Shown here: piece by piece, positions 25,201 through 40,200 of the stretch
How the letters are laid out: each line of letters begins with the position of its first letter
How positions within the stretch are numbered: the first letter of the stretch is position 1
Source: Trichoplax sp. H2
Taxonomy: Eukaryota > Placozoa > Uniplacotomia > Trichoplacea
DNA length: 64,000 bases
Reading direction: 5' to 3'
Assembly (NCBI GenBank): GCA_003344405.1
Contig: NOWV01000192.1
Location: 62,001 to 126,000 of the forward strand
Position numbers and translations under genes: made by a program
Notes under the pieces: generated by a model
What the model was told of the DNA's origin: nothing
Seen by the model: only the letters and a program-made list of their open reading frames with translations
Database searches by the model: none

Positions 25201-28200
25201 ATAGAAAATTAATCTTTAGATATCAGTGACTACTTTGCAAGATTACTCTAAAATATTTATTCGACCTTTATTCGACCGGTAAAATTCAAAACTTAAGTCG
25301 TTTATACTATATTCAGTGTAAACCAGTTTAGGTAAAATTATTTTTGATAATAAATTTAAGGACTGATTTCCTTATAGAACATATGAATTAATATAATTAT
25401 CTGTAGCAGTCACAATTGATCCACGAATAACCTCTAGATAAAACTTTAATAAATTTATACTGAACTACAGAGTAATTGTAGCAATAGATTAAGATAACGA
25501 CATTTAATGACTAATTTTAAATAATTAGATCATATAGAGCTGTTGACAAAATCGTTGAGTATAGAATATCAAATCTATTTTAGCCAGTGTGTACAAGAGC
25601 ACTGGCTGCTTTCTATCAATCACAATCTCAATCATAATCTCAATCACAAAATTAGAAAACCAGTTACAGGATATCATATAATTTATATTAGCATAGTTAT
25701 TATCATAGCAACTCTTACTGGCAATATGTAGCCTCAAATATAATTATTGTATAGTCTATGATAATTAAAATTTATTAAATTTAAGGTTAATTTTTATACT
25801 GGCAAGTCAATAGTTTTACCCTAGTATAATTTTCTTTTAGCTATCTTTCGAATATTACATAGATGCGTATTGGACTGAAACATTGTTATTCTATCTTTAG
25901 AGACCTATCTATCAATGCAATTGAGAACTTTAGCAGATTAGCATTTTCCAAACTCACTAATTTGCGAGATTTGTAAGTTATTATTAAATTATTAAGTAGT
26001 TGCGCACATAATCCCTATGAATCCGTTTTTGTCCTTTAAAATTTCTTACGATGAGAAATATGTTCATTTCTAGGAGACTAAGTGTTAACAATCTGGCTCA
26101 TTTGGAAGACTTTATGTTTTCTAATCTAGCCAGTCTCATAACTATGTAAGTAAATTGCAATATTCTTGATTGCATACATATATAGTAATGATTGTCAATA
26201 ACGTATTTTAGTAGTACTCTATTGCGCGGTTTAAGTACATGCTATAAAAGTTTTAATTTAATATTTATCTCATTTTATCTCATTTTAGCCAGCTACATGG
26301 AAATGATTTGCACATTATTCGAACTTATTCATTTTATGGACTTTGGAAATTGGAAACTCTGTAATATTATAGCCACTTAAACTTACCAATGCATAAAGAT
26401 ATTATCGCAGCAATTCTTGTACACATTCTATATATTAATCGCTTAATATGACAGAAAATAAAGCTTAGTGATCTTTTTGACTTAGGATTCTTTATAATAA
26501 CAAAATTGAAGTAATTCAGCCTAGAGCCTTTTCTAATCTAACGAAGCTATCATCCATGTAAGTTATTGTAGTAGTTTATTTATCCGTTCTCTTCGTGCTA
26601 ATCCTCAGAATTCAACATAATCACAAATGTAGTCAAAATAGAGTAGCTGATATTATAATTGCTTAAATACTTACGGCAGCAAATATAATACTATACTTCT
26701 TTTGAATTTATAATATTCCTTCAATGTCTACTTGTCATAAACTTGTCTTTGTGATCGACTAAACTATTTTACTAGCTATTTAACGAGCTCCTACTAACTA
26801 AGGAGATAAAGTAATACTTTGAATTAGACTGACTACTGTCTCATAAGTACCATAAGCGGCTAGAAGTTTGTTTAGCTTTTTAAGAGTCTTTATTCTAAGT
26901 TTATACAAAAAGTATGAACCTTGGTGTACAACTAAGAGATAGTAACTGAGCAATCAAAATGTTACACTAGCTAACATGTATTTGCCATAAACTAAAGGGG
27001 CATTGTTGATATATGCTGGCTGTACCATTTTACTTACATTAGCATTAGAATGAGAGATAAGTTTATAATATAACACACTATAGAATCTAATAGTAAACAA
27101 CCTTAATCAATATAAATCACTTAACGATCAATTAAGACCTTGAGAATCAGTACCAAATAAATCATTTAAGAGACTCAAATTAATGATAACTCAATAATAA
27201 GTAAGGTTGGTGCTAAATTAAATATCATAATAAACATAATCATGTCATAGTCTATTATCACTTCCAACTAGAAATTAATTTACACATAACAAGAATTAAC
27301 ATCGTGACTTTACTCTACATGACTTTCTAAATGAAAGGAATTAAAATTATTTAATATTTACTCTATCTTTTATTGTATTATTACGGTGCTTTACCACCAT
27401 AAGGTAATTAATTACTAATGTTGTTTACCAATTTTGCCTATACTGAGTCCTGATATTGATTGTAAGATATAATCTTATACTAAACGTAGAAAATGATTAG
27501 AGCTCAGTTTGCTAGAATGCACCAGCGGCTGCTCCAAGAGAGTATAAAAGGAGCGAGCTAACAACGACAAGTTGTTCCGAAATCCAGTAGTCCTAAAGGC
27601 TCGCCGAGCAATATAAAAAACTTTTTAACTAAATACTTTTCGAGTGATTGATTACCTATTCGTAACCGGAGTGCATTATGATATTAGTTACTAGAGGAGT
27701 TGACCGTTCACAAAAAGAAAATTTGTGACATATATGCATAGCTAATGGTTATAAGATATAATTTCCAAAGTAGAAAAGTAGTAAATTCCTTTCTACGCTA
27801 TCGAAATCAAAATCATTCGTGCCTGAGTTAACGTCGAAATTTATATCCTTTATTCATACCACACTTTATTTCACTAATTTCGTTTTTCGTCATGCCACGC
27901 TACCGTACTTACGGTAGTTCCTATGTACCGTATACAGTATAATATTAATGTTCATAAGGATAATACTGAATATATAAGTACTTTATGAAGTAGTTTTATA
28001 TTTCTATTGCCTTTTAGCAATCTGTCTTGGAATAGGATAGCGTCTATCAGTAACTATATGTTTAGCGATCTTCCTTCTTTGACAGAATTGTAAGTTGAGT
28101 TTGTATTGATATAAGCAGTTTCAATAAACGATCTTCTAATATCGACAAGCTAATAAAAACTAAAAGATTGTTTAAATATGTTTCGTGATTCGTCAACTAT

Positions 28201-31200
28201 AGGATAATGACTAATAACTTTGTTACTGGCATCAATTCAAGAGCTTTTGAAAAATCCTCAAAGATTTCGAAATTGTAAAAATTGAAAAAATTAATTTAAA
28301 ATAAACAAAAGTATTAGTATACGTATTCTGAAGTAATGTATTAAATTAACCTTGGAATTTGCAGAGATTTATCTGGAAATAGAATTCAAGCAGTTTCACT
28401 TCTCACGTTCTCGGACTTAGTCAATATAAAAATCATGTAAGATCTCAATGATGTGATTATAAATAGTACGCCATTTATTTACTTTTCGTACTCTATATTT
28501 AAATGAAATAACTCCCAAAAAATTAATCCATTTGTGAATGTCTCTTAGAGCACTTAGAGTTTGTTCTTTTGGTGATATTGGTGCTCAGTTATTCTCTAAC
28601 AACAGTTTTCTTACTGAATTGTAAGTCTAATTAATATTTAAGCATATAAAATAATGCTTACATGAAGTTATTACTTATTAGTTATTTAATCGTACAGTAT
28701 ACTTAAGAGGTGCTGATTAATCTTCTTCGCCTAAATAGAGACCTTGGTGGATGTAAAATCAAAACTATTGCCTCCCAAGCTTTTAAAAATTCTGTTTCTT
28801 TGAAAACAATGTAAGATTCTTGAAGATCTGAACTGTCTTCAATTCAATTAAATAACCTCGTATACATTCAAAAACATAATAACTTTCACTAGATAAATAT
28901 TCAATCTTAATTTCTTTATGACCGACCATAACATTACATTTCAAAGCTAGATTGAAATTCTGCCATATGTATTTCAGAAAGATCCTTATACTGTCATGAA
29001 TATTTATCTTTAATTTTCAGAAACTTATCGTCGTCACTCATGCGCTCGTTACCGCCGCATTTATTCGGAACTGATACGAAATTGTTCCTGCATTCGCTGT
29101 ATGTACAAAAATTAATGTATAAAGATTAAATTAATTTCATACAAATTTATGAATGTTTTATGAATTCAAATCGTACAATCTTTAAATAATTGATACGCCA
29201 CAACTATGAGACACAAAGAATGGCTTTTAATCATTTTACTGACTTATGGAAATATTATAACGCCGTTTTGTTCAATGGCGTAGCTATATTTAGCTTATTT
29301 TACGCTATGAAAATTTAATTAATTAATTAAGCTGTCTGCTAGGTACCTAAATAACAGTTTAATAGAAAAGATCGATGAGAAGGCGTTTTATGGATTGCAA
29401 TATCTGAGTCTCTTGTAAGCTTATTCGCTTTAGATATTTCCTTTACTGACTTGATAAAGAACTTTCTTTCAAGGAACTTTATATAAATTAAATTAATACA
29501 TACTGTATATGTACTTTTAACCTTGAACTTAGGACACTGAGTACAAATAATATTCGATATTTACATCCAAATACTTTTCAATCTCTCGTTAATTTGGAAG
29601 AATTGTAAGGATCTGATATTATAAAACACGCTTACGTCAATAACTTAATCGCGTTAGATAATTAAATAAAATTAAGCATAGTTTACTATTCGACAGTAAC
29701 CAAGTATAGCTTTCCGATCAATATTAGTTGAATTTCACCATTTTGGTGAGAATAAACTATTACCTTTTTAATAATAGAAATCTAAACGAAAACGAAATTG
29801 ATCATTTAAAGCGTTATACGTTTGTTGGTCTCACATCTCTCAATATTTTGTAAGTAGCTTAGCTGATCAGCACGATATAGTTGTAACGACGTTAAATTTC
29901 AGCGCATGTATGTGTTACATTATTATACACTGTAATATTGAGATTGTCTTAGAAATATCTATGTAAGGATAATTTTGTTAATTTGCCCTTATATAAAGAG
30001 TTTCTAATTTAGATATGTGATATTTAAATATAGCACTAGCTTTTATGGTGATATATACAGCCTCCTGAAATTAATAGTTAAATCATGGAATCGAGAATAA
30101 TCTTCTTACAATTCAAATCACTGTGATCGAAATTTACTTATCTTAGAATGTAGATTATCGTAGAAATGTTCCGTGGTGTCTGCATTAGGTAGCAGTAGAT
30201 AAATTTAGCTTTTGATTCATTATAAGGTTTTAACGTTAATATTACTAACTAGGGTGTCTTTGCTATTGTAAAAGAGTACATAAATGCGATAAATCGTATA
30301 ATAAAATTAGTTCTTATGATAAGTGTTTAACGTAAGATACGAAGCCTCTAAGTCTTTTTGTAGTCCACTAGTATAGGAAAAGTGTTCCTGAAAGAGTAGA
30401 TACTGCTCCGTGATACGTAGTTCAGGGATTCGACAGCTTGATCGTGCGTTATGTTATCTTGTTGCAAAGCTGTTTGTAACAGTATGGCTCTGCAATACCT
30501 TTTAAATTAAATAGATCTACTAGATTACTGCACCTAATGTCTATCATAAAATAAATTAAGAAATCATACTTACATCTATTCATAACTTAATCTTGTTCTG
30601 ATACTTTCTATAACTTTTTTAATGTCAATCTTTTATTCATGATAATTTTTAGGTTGTTAGCTTCAAACGAAATCAGTTACATAGAAGATGGAGTATTTAT
30701 AGACCTTACTGCACTTACGAAATTGTACGTCAATACATATAATCTTATTTCATGTGTGAAGTTTGTTTTATACTTCACTGTATTTAGGTCCTAATAACTA
30801 AAAGAATTTAATTTTTTTGCTTATATTCAATTTGTTAGCTCAGTTAATAATCCAAATGATCCATAAACATGAATTTTTTAATGCAGTCAGCTCTGTCAGT
30901 TATGTCAATCTTTTGTTGATAAAATTCTTTTCAAGTGCTTTAGTAATTTCGAAAGAAAGATTAATTAATAAAAATATTACAACTTTAAAGTAATGATAAT
31001 ATAACGCTTTAAGAATATTCAGCATGAATGCAGGCGCCAACTTAATCTTAACAGAAGAAAATAAGATAATCTTAATATTTTATGGTTCACATTTGCTGGT
31101 TGATATAAGCTTGTAAACGTTAACGTAGTACCATTACTTGCCTATCAGGTTACTCCTAATAGCTAATAATTTTTTGAATATATAGTAAGGTTAGAATACC

Positions 31201-34200
31201 TTTTCTTTCATTTAATTGCTTTCTCACCAGAGATATCAATAACAATTATTTGACTTTCCTCAATCTATCAACATTCAGTGGGCTTTCCAGGTTAAACTAT
31301 TTGTAAGTATGAGATAAATTTGTTAAATGGATTTTTTTGTTATAATTTTTTCCAGCATGGTTGAGATATGCTGAAGATTCAAATGATTTGCAAGCGACAC
31401 ATGACAAGAAAAACAATTACTATTAATATATTTGATATTGTTTACTTACACGCACAACAGACTCCTGGATGAAAATCAGCTGACAACCATCCAAGATTTT
31501 CAGTTTTCTAAGCTACCCAAACTGCAATTCCTGTTAGTGATCAAATTTTTGACGCATGAATTGAAAGTAAAGAGCAATACAGAAATAACTGAATTACATC
31601 TGCGCTTATTTGATTAAATTTAGATACTTAAGGTCAAATAAAATAAAGCAGGTACAAACGAAAGCCTTTGTCGGACTAGAAGACATAAAACAAGTGTAAG
31701 TACGTAGATTAATTATAAATTGACTTTTAATTGGATACGATATCCTGCTGCGTAATAAATTAGACAGAGTTATATTAGAAAATTCTAATACGAAGCTTTA
31801 TAGAGCAAAATTTTAACCCAGTAATCACATTTCTTCAATACTAACCTGCCAATGTATTTTTAAAACAACGCATCTAATATATCGCAATACAATTCGTAGC
31901 TGGCTAGATGGGAATCTCTTTTACCATTTAAAAGATTTACCTCTAAACCCTTTCAATAATCTACAATACATGTAAGATTGAAGATAAGCTAAATTTCTCT
32001 AGCTAGTTTTTCGTCAGTTTATACTGTGCAACTGCAAAATTTAACGTAGTTCTAATACTTGAAAACTCATCAGCGGCTTATCTAGAAACAAAATTCGAAA
32101 GATTGATATGGTTTGTTCAAGCAAGAATAAATACAAAGTTAGCAAAATGTAAGCCAATAGCAAGCATGAAATAATTTTTGACATTGTATATATATAATAC
32201 TGAAAATTTTCGTACGCTCACTTATAAATGGTTTTGGACATGCTTGTTAACACGTATTCTAGTAAATAACATAATTCAGACTTTAGCATTTTATAGATTT
32301 GAAAGGGTATTCTAGTATCAAATTTCATTAGTTATTAAAGAGACCATTCTGTAATAAACAGGATGATTGATGCCTGTGATGCAAGTAGCCTTGTTTTAAC
32401 ACTGTACATTAAAATGGTATTTAGGCTATTTATTATGATTCCAATTTAATGTTTTTTCCCCTTATTTCTTAAATTAGAGATTTATCGAGCAACCTTATGA
32501 GTGAAATTAAAATTTCTGGATGTTTTTCTTGTTTAAAGCAAATGTAAATTATATTTGAAGTCAATTTCATTTATTCTACTGTTCGAAAAGAATTCTTAAG
32601 CAATATTTTTGTTAAATTTTGTTCCTAGGATATCAGTGTTACCGCTACATCTAATTTTATCATTTAATCAGTCAACATATTAAAAGTTATTCATTAAATC
32701 TTTGCTTTGCGTTTCAGAAATATCTCCAGCAACAGATTTACAAATGATAGAAGCCTGTCACTTCGCAACGTTTCCTGTATTACATCCTTGTAAGTAAATT
32801 CTCTAACTATGAAGCTAAAGCCCATTTTGCTAGTAACATCCGCTCGTCATTTGCTCTATTGCGTTCTCTTCTAAATGTTAATCTTGCCGAAGTTGATTGG
32901 ATAAGGAAGCATTTAAACGATCAAATTATTTTATTTATTCTAATTAAATAGTTTAGGCCGCATAAATTGCCAGTATTAATGATTAATGTTATCTTATTAT
33001 GGTCTTGCGAATTTGACCTTAAAGTTAGTTGTTTGGGTATTTTTTAGAGATATTAGCCAAAACAGAATTTCTAGCCTATCATCTGATATTTTCTCCACTT
33101 TTCAAGATCCAATACTTATTTCTACATTGTACGCATACTTATACACAAATTAGCGTAGTAAAATTGTCATATTAGCACGGATGAAAATGCTAAAAACTTA
33201 ATTAAGTTAATTTTATTTTCTAAAATTAGGAATATATCTGGTAACCGTCTTGAGTATATAAGATCTACTACATTTTATCCAACTTTAGGATTGGAAAAGC
33301 TGTAAGAGCTCATAACATAGACGTTTTTAGTTACTGTTAAATCAATCTTTGGTGATAGAACTTGAATAATACTTTACAATTATATATAATCAGCTATGCA
33401 GTTTTCGAAGAAAATTATTATGGAATTAATTAATTATTACAACGTTATAATGAGCAAATTTTTTGATAGCGTCATAATAAGCTACTAAAGGTATGATATT
33501 AAATATTACTACTTACTATTTCATTCATTGATATTGTAATATAAATTAAAATAACATCTTTGCATTACCTAAAATGGTTTAAAAACGGCTTCTATAATTT
33601 AAAATTTAGAGATTGCGGTATTAGTGTAAAGGTTAGCGTCACGAAAGTAATTTTCGTGACGTATACTTTATTTCTATGTTACGCTCTATATATGTTTATT
33701 CTCAGAAATACTTTACGGTCTCTTTAATTATAATTTAGTAGTTGACAGTTGATATCCTTGATAGGATTAGATAGACTAAAATAGTAATTGCCAGCTCTTA
33801 AACTGGATTGCATCTATCACCTCCACGGTTGCTAAAATTAAAAGTATAATTCCTAAGTTTAGAGGAAATGTCTTAGTAGGGTAGCTTAATATGTACCTGT
33901 TAAACTATTATTAAATATTAATTATTTTATTACTGATACAGTAAATTTAATAGGATTAGATTGTATCTAATCTGTAATGATAGAATCTCTTTAGAGTATT
34001 AATTTGGTTAATTTCTAATAGACGAGGTGACTTGCGCAGTTAAACCTATCGTAGGTACCAAAATCTATATAAGCGATGGGTTAGCCGATAGTAAATTAGA
34101 TTGTGAAAGTACTATAGTAAATTTTGAAGGTCTCGCTCAGTTGAATTCTATCTGGTTTGGAATACCAATTGACTGGTATTCCAAATAATAGTAGTATAGG

Positions 34201-37200
34201 ATAGAAATTACTCTCTCAATTCTAGTTGCAAGTTAGAGCTATTCCTAGCTGGTAACAGGTAGACTTACGAGATAAAAAAATTCAACTTGCAATAATCTGA
34301 AATCTCTTTAACCTAAGTTTTTACATTAAAAATTGTTATTTGTAGCAAACCTTGTAAATTGCAGGAACAATGACTTTAAATAATATTATAATCTTTGCTT
34401 ATATGTTCTCAGACACATTGAAAATAATCGCCTTGATAAGCTGGACTTTCTTCATCCTCTACAAAAATTAAAAATTCTGTAAGGACTGATATAAGTTTGA
34501 CGAAGAATTGATGACGAGAGTAGAAGTTCTCTATTGTATGAGATATTAGTCAATTTTTATCATGAAATACATATTTTTAAACGTTGTCAAAACCAGCTTC
34601 GTGATAAAGATAACGTAAAAAATCGCTGAATTACTATAGTCTTCGGGATTCAGTATCCCTTAACTATCTCACAAGCATTTAGACGCCTTTGCTTCTACGT
34701 TAAACAGCTATAGAACTCTTCCTTTATTCAACTATCTGCAGAGCATAAATACCCTTCGACAGCTGCTATCATGTATGAGTCATAAAAGTTCATAAAATTT
34801 AGTTCATGGTCGATAGCTATATTAATACAGACATTATTCATAATCTTAGACATGTTCTGAACGATTCTTGATAATAAGATTACAGTATGTTCGTACACAG
34901 AATTATTTATAGTATCATCTATAATTAAATATCTTCAGAATATTCATCACCAGTGTTACAAGACATTACAGTATGATCATTTATCATTAGTTGCCGAATA
35001 AGAACTCTTACTACATGTCACAAACTTATGTTGCGAACTACTACACTAAACTAATAGATTACTTATGCCTTGCTCCACTACACCTGGAGATCTACTGTAT
35101 GGTAGTTCTTTACTACTTTCGGTCACACAGGGATAAGACTGTTCTAAAAGATTAGTATAGTTTTTATTAGTAGAGTAGCCGAGTACCTTCTCGTACACGA
35201 TCTAATAAGGAACTCAGGAACTGAGCATTCGCTCGTCCTTTTATACCATTCCACTAAATTTATGGTGCACACATAGTAACTTGACAATATAAGATTTACA
35301 TGATTTGTATACGCGATAATCGCACGATAAGTGCGCGATAGTCACACGATAAATGCGCGGTAATCACACGATAAATGCGCGATAATCGCACGATAAATGC
35401 ATGATAATCGCGCGTACGTAGCGGGTGCTAACGTATCGCCATTATTAATATCTACTGTATATAGGCTCTACTAATTAATTGCAAATACAATTATGCCTTT
35501 TGTCGTCTAGCAATCTAGACATTAATATTCTTAATTTCAATTATGCTTACCAATATGATCCATTGGCTAAATACTGACAAAATCTATTTAATTAGCAAGT
35601 ACGGTGCTTTGCTCCGTAACACTACAGTACAGCATAATTTACTGTAACAAATAATAACTACCAAAGTTCTTACTGTAAATCATTATTAGTTATCTCCATA
35701 TATAAATGTTAACAACTAAATTTAGTGATTTACTTTTCACGGTGGTTCGTATCGTGACAAACGTATCTACTAGTATTATCAAATTTTCGAAATAATTTTT
35801 GTCTATATTTTGGTAGAAAAGATAAGATTTATTTAAACGGACAATTGGAGCTAGTAATATAACTATATTGATTTATTTTCGAAATTTACTAAATATTCAC
35901 TTCTTGGATTTTCATTTCGCTAGCCTAGCCTTTAAAAATCGAATAAGTGAACTGAAGAGTAGCTACTTCCAAAATTTAACCAATCTAATGCAATTGTAAG
36001 GGATAAGTAAATAATCCAATAGAATATTTTTTTCGGAGGCCTTTTTACTATCATGAAATTAGTACAAGATCAGCCGTAAATAATGTAGGATTATTTATAA
36101 ATAAAATAGATGCCGAATTAATTTCAAATTCTATTAAATGCTCCTAGAGATATCAGTTTTAACGAAATAAAATCTCTTGAAAATGGCATATTTAAAGGGT
36201 GTCAAGATATTGCAATCATGTAGGTTTCCATACGAGACTCTATTGACTTGACTATCAGTCTTAAATAAAAAATCAATCCCCCGTTTCATGAATCGCAGAA
36301 AGATTTCCTATAGTTCTCTTATTAAATGATCATTAATATGTAATCCACGGATATTTAGGAATCTGAATCATAATAAAATTTCTAGCATTGAAAAAAAAAC
36401 TTTCCAAGGTTTATCGAAGTTATCTTCGCTGTATGTTACTGAATTATTTTACCAGCTGTTACCAATGCGTATAAAATATTTTTACAATCTTGAAAACTAG
36501 CAAGCATTGTAACTGGCACTTTGATTTATTAGAGACCTCAGCTATAATCGAATAACATCTTTGAAAGGAATATTTCATCCAGATTTAATTGAGTTAAATT
36601 CGTTGTAAGTAATCATTTCTTTATGAATTGGAGCTACCTAGTACGGTTACTCTCTATCCTATTCGTGGACAATTTTAGTTTGAAATTTTATTTGCTATAA
36701 GCTAAATCTTCTTTTAAGAAATGCTTATTTTTAGGATAAATATTACTATTCGACTTTTAAGTTTTACTCATTGGCCTCGAATCTTCTAATTTAAACCGTT
36801 TTTTATATTCACACATGCGAAGAAAATGCGATGGAAATTTAATCTCTTCTTTAGCTGGATCACCGTTTTATAATTTAACTAAACTTGCTCATCTGTATGT
36901 TATTATTTAAAGGCTGCGCCAACTATCATATTATTAAATATAGTAGAAGGAATTAATATTTGCTAATCTAGAATGCATTTGAGTAACGAATTAATCATTC
37001 TGATGATAATATTTTGTCCTAGATCTCTGAATCACAATCAAATAGTAAAAATTAGCAACGGCAGCTTCACGAACTTAATTAGCATACGTAAACTGTAAGT
37101 CATTATTTCATTATGTGCGAATATAAGAATGCTAGCTGTGATTAGTATATATTATTATCTGAAGCAATAGTTGCAATTTTCTTCAAGTATACTATTTAAA

Positions 37201-40200
37201 ATTTTTTTTCTACTTCTCAGATCGATTAATTATAACAAAATTTCTGTCTTGTCGTGCAATTCAATTTACAAAACCATTCAAGAATTGTAAGTTATATTAG
37301 AATGATATCGATAGCTGTAAGCCGATACTTTTGGAGATGAGATTTGCTAATTATTAATCAGTTTTGTTTGTTCACACTTAACGTGGTTATTTATGCAATG
37401 GATAGTTCTGAAGTGATTTTATCATTTTCTATGTCACTTAGGAGTGTAAACCATAATAATATATCCGGTTTCTCGCCAAGTTGTAGCGAAATTTTCTCCA
37501 GCATAAAAGACAGCTTGTAAGCAATTAGAATTTTATGTTTATTACTTGCCTTAAGCGCCGTTGTTATGAATTTTTTGATTCCACTTCTGTCTTCGTTCTT
37601 TCGATATAAAATTTGAAATAGTACTTTTCGTATATCAATTTAAAGGGATATAAGCTATAATAATCTTGTATCGAATGGCATTAATATTTATAAGGAAGTT
37701 TTAATGAAATTGGCAAAGTTACCACCTACCCTGTAAGTATTTTAAAACGTCTGAAAATAATACTATGAGTCTCGAAGATCCTTATTTAAAATACTGAGTA
37801 TTTACGTAGCCTGTTGATTTGAAGCTATAAAGCTTGCATCTTAATTTTACGTTGAATTCAATAACTAGACTATTAGCCGGCAACAATATTACGTCCATAT
37901 CACCTTTATTTATGAAATGGAATATTTTCCTTAGAATATTGTAAGTGCTATTACTATTTCAGTATATTTACCTAACTTATATTTCGCATTAGTGTCAAAT
38001 GCATACAAACTTAACGAGAAATATCCGCAGCTATGTTTTCAATGCCGCTGACAATCTTAAGCATTTCAGTATACTCACCATAATTAATACAATGTATCGC
38101 ATTTACATTTAAATTTTTACTAACATATGAAGAAATATCGACAGATCTCTACTTCAATGCCTTTTACAATTCCTTCTTTAATTTGAAGATTAATAAGTAA
38201 TTTAACACTCTATCGTTGGACTGGCTTCACCACTAATAAGAAAAACTTCCACATACATCAGATATGCAGTTACACTATCGAGTTGTAGTTCATACCTGGA
38301 ACCACTAGCGCTCTACTAAAATGTACAAAATAGCTTTCGTTTGAGTGTAAATTACGTTATTCATTGAACAATAACCGATGAAGCTTCTAAAGCCGAATTA
38401 CGGTGGTTTTTACGACTTATCCAATCATAAATAATTATAATCAATGTAATCAAATATCTCTAAGCTATTGTAATAAAACATTGCATAAACGTAAATTATA
38501 ATTAAATGTTCACATTTGGTAGTTTGACTGCGTTCCTTATTGGAACTTTGAAAAATATAAAACGACGGACTAACTAAACCGTTAACTTTAAGCTAGATTA
38601 CTAGTTTATTAATAAATCCATAGGTCTATTGGCCACAACAACTTATCGCTATCTGCTATCAAAGAAATCATAAGAGGATTTTATATCACTAATTACTGTG
38701 TATCGCCAATTGGGCCTAATGACGATGCTAAGTGTTTTATTTACTCCATGTAAGTCTAGAAGCTAAAATTTATTTCATCATAAATGTAGATATGTCAGTG
38801 AAGCAACGAAAACATTCCTATGTTTTATACTAACATAATTTTCTTGCTGCTTTTATTTTCTGGATTCATTTTATTTATTTGGCGCAGTGACTTGAGCTAC
38901 AGCAAATTAACAGAAATCCCATCCAATATATTTGTTCATCTACGTGGATTTTTAAGAGTCCTGTAAGTCGTTTCACATAATTGCTAGAGTAGACCAAACC
39001 CAAATTAAAATATTAAGTATCCTACGAGGCGATTAATAGAAATAGAACTATTCAGCTTTCTCGACTACTATTAATTAGCTCGCCTTGTTTAATTCCCAAC
39101 ATGTTTGAAGGCAGTGAATAAGCGCAGCTTTTCAAATTAAACTAAATAATCGAGAAATGGATTATACGGTTGTAGTTCAGTTTTTTAAAATATTGTAAGA
39201 ACTATCGTATTAAATATTACGGGATAGCAATGTACTGGATCGTTATCTTTATTTTTTCTTTCGATATCTTATAATAGGAATCTCAATAATAACGCCATAA
39301 AACATTTTGATGCCTCCGCTATATTTCGTGATAGTGAAAAGAACTTACAAGAACTGTGAGTTAACTTTGAAACTGTTTAAATATTCATCTTTTAATGATT
39401 GTAACAAATTGGATAGAGTAAAAAATTGTACTGAACTCTTGACTGATGATGAGATAGTTTGAATACTGTATTACTATGTGTTTGAAACTGTTACTGAAAG
39501 GCCGAAGTTTTTCCCAAGATTTGCATTTTACCGATACTTTAAGATAAGGCGTTTAAATGTAGCTACATGTATGAATGGTCGATTTATGTGATAAGTTATG
39601 AACTTTAAAAGTAGTAGTAGGACTATCATAAAAATATCAATAATATTTTCAATATTTCTTGCTTTCTTTCAATACCATTTAATAGAAAAGAGTTTTTCAA
39701 ATAATCAATTATTGAGTATCGCTTTCATTATGTGAAACGTATTTTTGTAATGTAGCAAAATATACTTATATCAATGATATATTACATTAATAAAAACTTC
39801 TGCAGACATTTGGCTCATAATGCAATAGCCGAAGTAACTAATCCTAATAACGTCCAATTTAATGCACTGAAAATAATGTATGTATAAAATTCGTCTTTAA
39901 TTATACATGAAGATGCGAAAGTATATTTCTTACACGTTCAGTATTATGCGGAATTTACGTAGGAACTTGAATCAGAACACACTCTCCAACATTTGCGGAA
40001 GGTCAAACGTACTCGGAATTGCTCCTAACTTACAGAAATTGTTAAGTTTGACTTAGAATAAAGTGATATTTTCTGCATTTTTTATTATTCTTCAAGTTTA
40101 ACTTACTACTATATGAAATGTAAATTTTAGATATTTGGATTTCAACAAAATAAGAATTTTGAAAAGTAGATGTTTCAGGACACTTTTCAAATTACAACTA

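Noticed and set aside
35311-35414. CRISPR-like array
   Set aside because: Repeats are directly adjacent with no spacers and the locus is a eukaryotic intron; it is a plain tandem repeat.
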